Source of the DNA: Brevibacillus sedimenti
GTDB taxonomy: Bacteria > Bacillota > Bacilli > Brevibacillales > Brevibacillaceae
Direction: 5' to 3'
DNA length: 64,000 nt
Assembly: GCF_020923495.1 (NCBI RefSeq)
Contig: NZ_CP064048.1
Location: forward strand, 769,501 to 833,500
Within the stretch, counting starts at the first letter, position 1, and every line of letters starts with the position of its first letter. This document shows, one piece after another, positions 47,608 to 56,200 of this stretch. A program made the position numbers and the translations under genes. The notes below the pieces were generated by a model. That model saw nothing but the letters and a program-made list of their open reading frames with translations. It did not search any database and was not told the origin of the DNA.

Positions 47608-47760
47608 TTACTGTACAGACTGTCTTGCCTTACGTTCCCAATACCTGCGCTCGTACTCTCTTTGCTTCTCTCTGTTCTCAGGTTTTTGCCGCCACTTCCG
47701 TCTGTATTCTCTTTCGTACTGGCGGCGTGCTTCCAATGCTCCTTTGCGTAATTGCTTCAT
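47608..47760 (-). CDS. Small basic protein
   Basis: A 50-residue, strongly charged peptide (MKQLRKGALEARRQYEREY, KARQSVQ at the end) rich in Arg, Lys, Glu and Tyr. ATG 47760 starts five bases after the upstream coiled-coil gene, behind GGAGGGA at the end of that gene, so the two form a unit. Similar short Arg/Glu-rich proteins occur in mobile elements, but no function is known. Confidence 0.55.
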   Translation of the reverse strand: MKQLRKGALEARRQYEREYRRKWRQKPENREKQREYERRYWERKARQSVQ

Positions 47761-47764
47761 TCAT

Positions 47765-48229
47765 CTATCCCTCCAATTCTTCCAGTTTCGCCATTTGAGA
47801 AGCTAGTAGCTGTTCCGTTTCCTGTACTCGTTCTTCTGCTCGCCGTATCATCGCCGCCGCTTCTTCCCTTGTTTGCTCCAGTTCCCTCCGCTGGCGGATA
47901 AGCACACTTTCGTTATGGCTGATCGTAGCCTTCACAGCAAATGCTTCCCGTTGTAAATCATTAATCCGGCGAAGTGCTTCCAGCCTTGGGTGTCCGTCTT
48001 TTTGGTCAGCTAACTGGTCAAAATAATTGGCCTGTTCTAGTAGCTGCCTGATTTGTGTTGCCATTTTCGGGTCGGTACTACCGGAGTGTCTCAACTCATC
48101 CGCTTGTTTCCGCAACTCTCGCGCCTTCTGGCAGTACCCTTGTACTTCCTCCACGCTTTCCTCATACTCTTCTTGTGCCTGGGCAATTAAGCCAACCTTT
48201 TCTTCTACTGCTTGTACACGTTTTGCCAT
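47765..48229 (-). CDS. Coiled-coil protein of unknown function
   Basis: A 154-residue protein that is almost entirely coiled coil (EKVGLIAQAQEEYEESVEEV, then LRRINDLQREAFAVKATI and REAAAMIRRAEE-like heptads near the end). ATG 48229 follows AGGGGAAG; a longer frame upstream runs into a terminator. It sits inside the RHS toxin array yet is not a toxin or immunity type that I recognise. Confidence 0.65.
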   Translation of the reverse strand: MAKRVQAVEEKVGLIAQAQEEYEESVEEVQGYCQKARELRKQADELRHSGSTDPKMATQIRQLLEQANYFDQLADQKDGHPRLEALRRINDLQREAFAVKATISHNESVLIRQRRELEQTREEAAAMIRRAEERVQETEQLLASQMAKLEELEG

Positions 48230-48260
48230 CGTTTTTCTTCCCCTTTCGTTTTTTAGAATG

Positions 48261-48306
48261 AAAAAAAGGCTCACTCCCCCTCACATTGCAAGTTGGAATA
48301 AGCCTT
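48261..48306 (-). terminator. Terminator remnant resembling the one at 49706
   Basis: AAGGCTTATTCC pairs imperfectly with GGGAGTGAGCCTT on the minus strand and ends in seven T residues. Stem sequence is shared with 49706-49750. Confidence 0.6.
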
Positions 48307-48447
48307 CTAAGTTTATTAGGCGTGTTTGTCAAGTGTGTAAGTGTATGGTTTGTTGGTTGTATTGTACGACCCTGCTTCTAAGATGTAAACCCGACAATAT
48401 TTTCCCTGCTCGCGAAGCTTCGTTTTTTCGGTACTGATAGCCCCCAC

Positions 48448-48485
48448 AAAAAAGAAACCTTGAAAGGCAAGCAGCCAATCAAGGT
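48448..48485 (-). terminator. Terminator of the Imm32-like gene
   Basis: ACCTTGA pairs with TCAAGGT across a 15-base loop on the minus strand and is followed by TTCTTTTTT, 19 bases beyond the stop. Confidence 0.75.
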
Positions 48486-48503
48486 ATTGAAATTTATTAT
48501 TAC

Positions 48504-48761
48504 CTATATTTTTTGAATTACGATTTCGCAGGATCCCTCTTCTAAAGAGTTCAGTTCATCATAATGGATATGGGTACCTGTCGGTACTTCATTTTGTGCT
48601 AGTGTAAGTAAATGTTTAGCCATGGATATCAAACCATCTTTATTGGCTCGTATTATGATTGTGTTTCCATTTATTTCGGTCTCAATTATGAAATTATCCT
48701 CCCATACGAATTGGAAGCCTGAATCATTCGTATACTTTGGAATTTTAATCTGAATATCCAT
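48504..48761 (-). CDS. Imm32-like immunity protein (cassette 2)
   Basis: An 85-residue protein with the pattern AKHLLTLAQNEVPTGTHIHYD... LEEGSCEIVIQKI, which matches the Imm32 family as I remember it (HLHyD, LEeGS, eLiIeK). It starts one base after the stop of an RHS-toxin fragment, so it is the probable cognate antidote, binding the toxin tip in the cytoplasm. Confidence 0.75.
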   Translation of the reverse strand: MDIQIKIPKYTNDSGFQFVWEDNFIIETEINGNTIIIRANKDGLISMAKHLLTLAQNEVPTGTHIHYDELNSLEEGSCEIVIQKI

Positions 48762-48762
48762 T

Positions 48763-49716
48763 TTAGTCCTCCAAATAAATATGAAGATTTTGGTCTACTT
48801 TCATCTTGCCAGGCTTACTAGGGTTAGGAACTAGAGTCTCAAAATTCATGTGTGGTCCTCCCCCATGTTTACCCAGTATATCACTATCTCCCATTCTTAC
48901 AACTCGTGTTCCGTCCGCGGATACGAAGCGTCCATTCCCCATATCTTTATACCCCGGTCCTAAAAACTTTTCTGCTGCTTCAAGAGCATCATTAATTTTC
49001 ATCTTCATTCCATCTTTAAGACCAAGTTGATTAAGACTAACAGGTTTAGCCGTCCCCTTATTCGCTGCTTTGATTACTCCAGTAGCCCTTTTTGAATTTC
49101 CAAGTGAAAAAATTGATAATCCGAGTGATGTCGCTGCTCCTACATCTTGTAAGGATATTTTCCCATCTGTCAAAACCGCGTAGTCTTCCTTAATCGGATC
49201 CACAATCAACACTTTTCCAGCAGTCTTGAGCGCTCCCGGAAGTTCACTTGCAGCCTTTTTTACCCCTGCAGGCAGGTCCGTTTTCGCCTTAGCCCAACCG
49301 CGACTCCAAGCATTGGGGTCCGTGAACTTCTCCCATCCCTTTCTGAAATCCTCCCACACATTATGTCCGGTTGGATCCCAGTATCGCAACGGATTATTAT
49401 GCACATACGTATACCGGTTGAGGCTCAGCGGATTATCCACTTGCCCCTTATACGTATCCTCCGAGATAAACCGTCCGATTTTCGGATCATAGTAGCGGGC
49501 ACGCAGGTAGTAGTAACCCGTTTTCTCGTCGAAGATCTCACCGCTGTACTTGAACGGGTTGGACATGGTTTCCGTTTGCGCAACAAGGTTGCCCCACGAA
49601 TCGTAGTCGTACCGGTTTAGCTCTGTACCGCTGCTGTCCGTGATGGATACAACATCGCCGTGGCTGTTGTACAGATAGTACCCTTGTTTTAATTTTTGGG
49701 CATGAAAAAGGCTCAT
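48763..49716 (-). CDS. Orphan RHS fragment with C-terminal toxin (cassette 2)
   Basis: A 317-codon frame. Only the last 100 residues of RHS core are kept (from QGYYLYNSHGDVVSIT to NNPLRYWDPTGH). The tip of about 190 residues ends in GNGRFVSADGTRVVRMGD, LGKHGGGPHMNFETL and NLHIYLED; conserved His/Gly residues suggest a nuclease-like catalytic domain, but the family is unassigned. The apparent ATG lies inside the terminator of the preceding cassette, and there is no signal peptide, so this copy is probably silent. Confidence 0.8.
   Translation of the reverse strand: MSLFHAQKLKQGYYLYNSHGDVVSITDSSGTELNRYDYDSWGNLVAQTETMSNPFKYSGEIFDEKTGYYYLRARYYDPKIGRFISEDTYKGQVDNPLSLNRYTYVHNNPLRYWDPTGHNVWEDFRKGWEKFTDPNAWSRGWAKAKTDLPAGVKKAASELPGALKTAGKVLIVDPIKEDYAVLTDGKISLQDVGAATSLGLSIFSLGNSKRATGVIKAANKGTAKPVSLNQLGLKDGMKMKINDALEAAEKFLGPGYKDMGNGRFVSADGTRVVRMGDSDILGKHGGGPHMNFETLVPNPSKPGKMKVDQNLHIYLED
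49387..49689 (-). repeat. RHS core repeat, copy B
   Basis: This 303-bp block is nearly identical to the same part of the full-length gene (from CAACGGATTATTATGC to TAGTACCCTTGTTT on the plus strand). It is the shortest of the copies. Confidence 0.92.
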
Positions 49717-49750
49717 TCCTCCTTATCGTTTAAGTAGGAACAAGCCTTTT
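49706..49750 (-). terminator. Terminator after the cassette 1 immunity gene
   Basis: AAAAGGCTTGTTCCTA pairs imperfectly with AGGAGGAATGAGCCTTTTT on the minus strand, about 80 bases beyond the stop at 49831. Confidence 0.75.
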
Positions 49751-49830
49751 CAAATTAATCAAGTAACATAATCATGTTTTTTAAAAAACTCTTTAAAAGG
49801 CTTTAAGCAAATCCAGTAACTTATTCAATG

Positions 49831-50193
49831 TCAGTCCATATTCTTCAAGTCTTGTCTTGCTAAATCAAGAGCAACCGCTAATGTAATTTGATGTCGTTTA
49901 CTGAGTCCTTGTAAATATTGTGAAATCGTTTTAGTTACAACAATTGGTTCAATTTCAGCGTTAAAGCGTCCTAATTCAATTTCTGCGATAATACTATCGT
50001 TAATGAGAATCTTATAAATGTCCTCACCCTGCTCAGGTATCCAATGAACGATATAAGCTGTACGCATGTCCGGATATGAACTTCTAATCACTTCAAGTAG
50101 TCTTCGTTTCTCTTCACTCTTAAATAGTGATTGATTAGATTTTTTTAATTGCTCTCTTATTTCTTGTTCCACTCTGCTCCCTATTAGTTTCAT
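49831..50193 (-). CDS. Putative immunity protein of orphan RHS cassette 1
   Basis: A 120-residue helical, charged cytosolic protein (EQEIREQLKKSNQSLFKSEE, ISQYLQGLSKRHQITLAVAL). It begins nine bases after the toxin fragment, the cognate-immunity position. No family is recognised with certainty. The composition is AT-rich, like the toxin tip and unlike the RHS core. Confidence 0.65.
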   Translation of the reverse strand: MKLIGSRVEQEIREQLKKSNQSLFKSEEKRRLLEVIRSSYPDMRTAYIVHWIPEQGEDIYKILINDSIIAEIELGRFNAEIEPIVVTKTISQYLQGLSKRHQITLAVALDLARQDLKNMD

Positions 50194-50202
50194 GTTTCAC
50201 CC

Positions 50203-51414
50203 TCATTTCTTTATCGATTTTAGTAAACCGGGGAATGCTGTAACCAAATTACCATGCCTGTCAGTTAAAATTGTCATTGTAGATGTAGGCTTGAACCCAT
50301 TAAACTTATCAAGGCCAATTGGCTTATCTAAAGTGACCACTCTTACGTATCTCACCCCGTCTGCGCTATCAATACTCCTTACGACAGGAGATTTTACTAT
50401 ATCTTTACTGGATAATAGTGAACGGAGTTCGTCCTGAGAAATTGTGAACGTTGAAGCATTCTTATTTGAAAAATGTCTGTCTACAATATGCTTCCATCCA
50501 TCGTTAGTTATATTGATTCGAGACTGAACGATAGGTGGCATCCCCTTAGATGTATTTTTCAACGTCCCAGCTATTGCACCGGTGGCAGGAACTGCAAATC
50601 CCAAATCGAGAACATCCCCATGATTCATGCCAACCGTATTGTTAAATGTGACGATAGCCGTCGGAAGAACTTCCTCCTGATACTGCGTTGGTACATATTT
50701 TCTTACTGCATCCTCTGGTTCTATCCCTTCTTCGTATGCCTTCTTTGCAGCAATCCTTCCCCAATGCAGGTACTCTTCTTCTCGTGATGAAAAGCCGCCG
50801 ACTCCTCCAGTTCCTGCTTCCACAGCGTTCCCGCTCCGATCAACAAACCTCAACGGATTATTATGCACATACGTATACCGGTTGAGGCTCAGCGGATTAT
50901 CCACTTGCCCCTTATACGTATCCTCCGAGATAAACCGTCCGATTTTCGGGTCGTAGTAGCGGGCACGCAGGTAGTAGTAACCGGTTTTTTCGTCGAAGAT
51001 CTCACCGCTGTACTTGAACGGGTTGGACATGGTTTCCGTTTGCGCAACAAGGTTGCCCCACGAATCGTAGTCGTACCGGTTTAGCTCCACACCGCTGCTG
51101 TCCGTGATCGATACGACATCGCCGTGGCTGTTGTACAGATAGTACCCTTGTTTGTTTGCCCCCACATCTTTGCGGAACAACAGTTCGTTCCCCCAGATGT
51201 TGCGGGCCTTCACGTTTCCGGCGTTGTCCAGCTCTTCGATGACGTTTCCGTTCAGGTAGACGTACTTTGTCTGGTTCCCGTTCTCTGCCTTTGTCGCACG
51301 CAGTCCGTTCCCGTAGTAGGTGTAGCTACCCTCATCGCCTGTCCGTTCATTGGCATAGCTGCGCAGGCGGTTCTGCTCGTCAAAGGTGAATGTGTTCTTA
51401 TCAACTTCAATCAA
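50203..51414 (-). CDS. Orphan RHS core fragment with BECR-like toxin (cassette 1)
   Basis: A 403-codon frame. Residues about 9-190 copy the RHS core (FDEQNRLRSYANERTGDEG to NNPLRFVDRSG). The tip of about 210 residues ends in ITNDGWKHIVDRHFSNKN, SSKDIVKSPVVRS and MTILTDRHGNLVTAFPG; the His...RH...TD pattern resembles ribonuclease-type toxins of the BECR fold, by visual comparison only. There is no signal peptide and no promoter is apparent. Confidence 0.8.
   Translation of the reverse strand: MIEVDKNTFTFDEQNRLRSYANERTGDEGSYTYYGNGLRATKAENGNQTKYVYLNGNVIEELDNAGNVKARNIWGNELLFRKDVGANKQGYYLYNSHGDVVSITDSSGVELNRYDYDSWGNLVAQTETMSNPFKYSGEIFDEKTGYYYLRARYYDPKIGRFISEDTYKGQVDNPLSLNRYTYVHNNPLRFVDRSGNAVEAGTGGVGGFSSREEEYLHWGRIAAKKAYEEGIEPEDAVRKYVPTQYQEEVLPTAIVTFNNTVGMNHGDVLDLGFAVPATGAIAGTLKNTSKGMPPIVQSRINITNDGWKHIVDRHFSNKNASTFTISQDELRSLLSSKDIVKSPVVRSIDSADGVRYVRVVTLDKPIGLDKFNGFKPTSTMTILTDRHGNLVTAFPGLLKSIKK
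50840..51388 (-). repeat. RHS core repeat, copy C
   Basis: A 549-bp block nearly identical to the parent core. Homology stops abruptly at 51388, where the parent continues into further YD repeats. Confidence 0.92.
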
Positions 51415-51530
51415 GCCGACAGTTTTTGTAATGGCTCTTCTAATTTTATAAGGACTCCGTTTTTACGCAATTATATGGACTCATTCGACACTGGGAGCTA
51501 TTTCAATTGCCACTCAGTAACAACAAGAGA

Positions 51531-51571
51531 AAAAAGAAACCCCAAACAAGCATCAGCAACTCGTTTGGGGT
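51531..51571 (-). terminator. Terminator of the full-length RHS operon
   Basis: ACCCCAAACGAGTTGC pairs with GCTTGTTTGGGGT on the minus strand, followed by TTCTTTTTT, 11 bases beyond the immunity gene stop. Confidence 0.88.
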
Positions 51572-51581
51572 CAATAGTAGG

Positions 51582-51884
51582 TTATACTTTGAAATTTAAG
51601 GCTTGAACAATATGAATTATCTTGTCCTCAATATCTCTTTCACTGTAGTAAACATTTGGGTACAACTTTAGATCTTCTTCAAGAGGAGAAAATCTAGCCG
51701 CCATTTCAGCTAATTCACTAAACTCCTTATTTTCCAATACTGAAAATTCACTGGGGTCAGCATCATGGTCAAAAGTTATATGAAACTCATTGCAAAACCT
51801 ATCTGGTTCAATTTGCTTTTTGAGATAAAGGTTAATTAACCAATATAACCGTTCTCTAGGAGTACGCTCCTTCAATTTCCCCAC
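51582..51884 (-). CDS. Colicin-immunity-like protein of the full-length RHS toxin
   Basis: A 100-residue acidic helical protein (LYWLINLYLKKQIEPDRFCNE, ARFSPLEEDLKLYPNVYYSE). The layout of helices with FSP-EEDL-YPNVYYSE resembles colicin-type self-immunity domains. It starts 15 bases after the RHS tip frame and should neutralise that toxin. Confidence 0.72.
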   Translation of the reverse strand: MGKLKERTPRERLYWLINLYLKKQIEPDRFCNEFHITFDHDADPSEFSVLENKEFSELAEMAARFSPLEEDLKLYPNVYYSERDIEDKIIHIVQALNFKV

Positions 51885-51899
51885 CTCATTTTACAAGGA

Positions 51900-52859
51900 T
51901 TACTTTGTAGCAGGCAAGACAAAATTACCGTTCCTTATTTCTCTGTCAGTATACTTGAAGTGGAATACAGTATTCGTTTCCGCATCATACAGTACCTCAA
52001 CATTGTACTTCTTCCCGTTTTTATACATTACATCATAATACATTGTAGCATTTGTACCTCTAGGGTCAGGAAATCCTTTTCCGTATTTAATAACTGACTG
52101 TTGGATTTGAACAGGTATAAACCTACCTGCTTCATTCATGTGTTTTGCAGCTGTACCAGTAAAGTTTAATCCTTCCTCTAACTTACTAAAGCCTTTCCCC
52201 TTATTAAATAGACTACCGACAAAGAACGCACCTTTTACTGCAGCTGCTTCTCCTGGGTAATCCCATAATGCTTTATTAAAATCTGCAATTAACGTAAGCC
52301 CTGGAGCAGATTCTCGTGCCATTTTCATTACTTCCGAATCTGGAATCATAGCATCTGTGGATTGCATTATATCTGACTGGGAATATCCTGCTTTGATCAT
52401 TTTTGCTCTTATGTCATTAGCGTAATTTTGCCAATACCTTTTTTCTCCTTCGGTTTGTGCTAATGTCCATTTATTTTTGGCTTCATTGATAACCCAGTTA
52501 GCCCCAATCGCTTGATTCCAATGCCCACTCGGATCAACAAACCTCAACGGATTATTATGCACATACGTATACCGGTTGAGGCTCAGCGGATTATCCACTT
52601 GCCCCTTATACGTATCCTCCGAGATAAACCGTCCGATTTTCGGGTCGTAGTAGCGTGCACGCAGGTAGTAGTAACCTTTTTTTTCGTCGAAGATCTCACC
52701 GCTGTACTTGAACGGGTTGGACATGGTTTCCGTTTGCGCAACAAGGTTGCCCCACGAATCGTAGTCGTACCGGTTTAGCTCTGTACCGCTGCTGTCCGTG
52801 ATGGATACAACATCGCCGTGGCTGTTGTACAGATAGTACCCTTGTTTGTTTGCCCCCAC
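51900..52859 (-). CDS. C-terminal part and toxin tip of the full-length RHS protein (out of frame)
   Basis: A 319-codon frame that continues the RHS protein at 52775-57364 after a one-base shift. It contains the end of the core (GYYLYNSHGDVVSITDSS to NNPLRFVDPSGHW) and a tip of about 210 residues with FTGTAAKHMNEAGRFIP, RGTNATMYYDVMYKNGK and VFHFKYTDREIRNG, a His-containing beta pattern like BECR-fold RNases (colicin E5/D class), inferred. The MGAN start at 52859 is only the first in-frame start codon; the true protein should be entered by translation from upstream. Confidence 0.8.
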   Translation of the reverse strand: MGANKQGYYLYNSHGDVVSITDSSGTELNRYDYDSWGNLVAQTETMSNPFKYSGEIFDEKKGYYYLRARYYDPKIGRFISEDTYKGQVDNPLSLNRYTYVHNNPLRFVDPSGHWNQAIGANWVINEAKNKWTLAQTEGEKRYWQNYANDIRAKMIKAGYSQSDIMQSTDAMIPDSEVMKMARESAPGLTLIADFNKALWDYPGEAAAVKGAFFVGSLFNKGKGFSKLEEGLNFTGTAAKHMNEAGRFIPVQIQQSVIKYGKGFPDPRGTNATMYYDVMYKNGKKYNVEVLYDAETNTVFHFKYTDREIRNGNFVLPATK

Positions 52860-53240
52860 ATCTTTGCGGAACAGCAGTTCGTTCCCCAGATGTTGCGGGC
52901 CTTCACGTTTCCGGCGTTGTCCAGCTCTTCGATGACGTTTCCGTTCAGGTAGACGTACTTCGTCTGGTTGCCGTTCTCTTCCTTTGTCGCACGTAGTCCG
53001 TTCCCGTAGTAGGTGTAGCTTCCCTCATCACCTGTCCGTTCATTGGCATAGCTGCGCAGGCGGTTCCGCTCGTCAAAGGTGTACGTCACCGTGTCGGTGT
53101 CGATCGGCAAGACGCCCTCAAAGGATTTCCTGTTCCCACGGGTGTCATACGCATAACGATTCGTGCCACTCGGCAGTGTTTCTTTTGTCAGACGGTCAAT
53201 CTTGTCATACTCATAGGCAAACGTCGTTCCATTGCGGGTG
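52534..53240 (-). repeat. RHS core, parent segment of the repeats
   Basis: The segment of the full-length RHS gene from which copies A, B and C match. It covers the RHS-associated core (ARYYDPKIGRFISED...). Confidence 0.9.
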
Positions 53241-56200
53241 ATGGAGACCACGTTTCCAAACGAATACTGATTCGTCTCCGTCCAGATCGGCGTAGTACGC
53301 TTCCTGTGCGTCAGCTCCTTCACCTGACCAAAAGAATCCAGCTTCCGCTCCATCTCCAGGCCGTTCGGGTACGTGAGCGTATACGTTTCTCCCGTGTTTG
53401 TCGTATGATACGCATAGCGGATTGTCCCCGTCACATTGCTGGATACTTCCAGCAGGCGCTCCGCATCGTCGTAGCGATACGATACCACCGTGTTATCCGG
53501 ATACACCAGTTGGTCCATCAAATCGTCATGGTCTGTATAGCGAATCTGATAGACACGGTCAAATACCGTCTGGCGATTCAACCGATGGAACGGATCGTAG
53601 CTGTACTGGACCTCCCGATAATTGCTGCTGGTCGGACGGGTGTCGGGACCATTGCTGTTGGTCTCTTTCTTCACGAGTGAAGTATTCGGGTAATACTCCC
53701 AGGTTTCCTTGTTTTTCACAACACCCGCTGCATCTTTTGTCGTGATGCTGGACACCTCATAAAACGGCGTATACGCATACTCATGGCGGTTTCCTGCCTT
53801 ATCGGTAAAGATGCGCGTCTTTCCGTTCGGATAGTAGTGAAACGATTCTGTCGCCCCGGACGGTACATCTTTTTCGCTGATCTTCCAGGACAGCGGATTG
53901 TAGTGATACTCTGTCGTCAGCGTATTATTCTCCTGTACGGATACCAGGTTGCCGTAGGCATCATAGCTGTATCCGTAGACATTTTGTTCCGGATCAACGA
54001 GACGTACCAGGTTGCCGTTTATGTTGTAATGATAGGTCCAGGAGCGTGTCTTGCCCGTCTGGTCACGTTCCGTTTTTCGCGTCATTTGATCAAAGGGATT
54101 GTACTCGTAACGTATCGCCAGTCGTTGTGCCGCGTCACCAGTCTCGCGAATTTCCTCTTGCAGTTGGCCGTGCCGGTTGGCAAAGTGCGTGACGGTGAGG
54201 CCATTGGACTCAACGCTCCGAACAGTCTCGACCGGCAAATAGCTGTCTTTGTCGCGATAGGCATTGGCGCGGTAGTACATGGTGTACCCTTTGGGATCTT
54301 GCTTGCCCAGCAGACTGCCGTCTTCATTATAGAAGTAACTTGTTGCCCGGCTGTCGTCGGCATACGGAGCACTGGATTCCAACCGGCCGTCCGAGGTGTA
54401 CGTGTTGTACAGAAGCAGTCTTACTTCTCCATTGGTCCCCCGCTGTCCCTTGTATTCCACCTCGCCAAATGGCGTGAAATGAGTAAATTCCTCCGTGCCG
54501 TCCGGCAGCGTCATCGTCACTTTGCGCTGTGTGTCATCATAGTCGTAGAAAATCGTCCGGAACTGGCCCTCATTCGCAAATAGTTCAATGGTAAGCCGTC
54601 CAAGCAAATCGTATTGATACATAGCCTGGCTTTGATCGGGGTAGATTCGTTTTACCACCCTGCCCAATTCGTCGTAGTCAAACTGGTACGTAAGGGTCTC
54701 CTCCGTTTCCGGAGACGTCTCCACTTCCAGCTTGATGACCGTCGGATACAAGCCATAGCGGTCGTAGGATTCAATTTTTTTATCAAAAAATTTCTCATCC
54801 GATCCTTTCGTCGCTTCCACTATAGTGGAAACCAGCTTCTGGCTGTTGTACTTGTACACGCGGCCAATTTCTTCCCGTTTCGTCGTCGTTCCATCCGGAT
54901 ACGAATCGACGATGTGCTCCGTTTCCAGCAATTTGTCAGCATTATAGGTATACGTTTCCTCGTGAAAATGATTGGGATTTCCGGCTGCTGTCCGCTTCAT
55001 CTTCGTTAGCAACCGCAGGTAATAGGTCGTCGATGTGTAGTTCCACGTCGTTTCGTTGCCTTGCGGGTCCACCAATTTGGTCAAATCACCGTAACTGTTG
55101 TAGCTGTACGCTGTGACCTGGGCGTACTTGCCCAGCCTGCTTGCAACACTGCCCAAACGATTGACGTCGGGTGCCAACAGAAATTGGTACACATCCGCAT
55201 CGTCGGTAAACGAAGCGGGACGCCCCAAAAAGCGGTACTCGTACCGTGGCTTCGTCTCTCGGCCGCTGTACAGATAACTTACATAGCTGACGGGATGGTA
55301 GCGGTATTCTTTGTCACCTTCCGTTAACGTCAGAGGAAGAAGAATGGTGTCTGTATCCGCTCCAGTGCCGATGTACGTCTTGACTGATTGCGGCAAAAAT
55401 GTTTTGTCCGGATTGGGTGTGAAGACTTTTTCCTGGTTCGGGCTCCCGTACTGTACAATTTGCGTTTTGACGATCGCCCCTTCCCGCAGGGTCTGATTTT
55501 TCAGCCGGACAGACAAATCCTTGGACGACTTCCAGATTTCCTTATTCGTCAGCGGATAGTAAATTGTATGCGAGTACCATCCCTGCTTCTGACGCTCCGG
55601 GTGGGGCGTCTTGGCAAAGCGAATGTCAACTGCTGTCACCGGATGATACGACGTATAGGTCAGCTTTTCGTCATCGTGGTACAACCTGACCACGCCGCGG
55701 CTGAGAAAATCAGGTTCGTCCGGCTGATACGGGCTGTACGTATAGGTAATCTGCAGGCCTTCCACCGGGTACGACACCTCACGCAGCAAATTGTACTTTG
55801 TGGTGCCGCGTCTCTGGTAGTCATCGGTGGTGTAGACCGTCGACTCCATTCCGTTGTAGTCCAGTGGAATGTTCGCCGGAAAGGAATACCCGGGTTTCAG
55901 GTTAAACTCTGCCTCGCCGAATACCCCCGAATCGTGATAGGTATACTCCGCGATTATCTTGCTGCCATTGCCATTGACGTCATGTTCAATGACCCTGCTA
56001 GGGGTCTCATTCCAGTTGTACTTTATATGCTTCAACAGGCGGCTTTTGGACGCATCGGCATACACCTTGAGATCGCTAACCAAGTTGCCAATGTGTTTGT
56101 CCATGACGATGCAGCGACCGACGCTGTCGATGATTTCAATCGGCTTATCCTTCTTTTCCGGAATGCGGTAGACGATTTCATCTCCATACGCATTGGTTTT

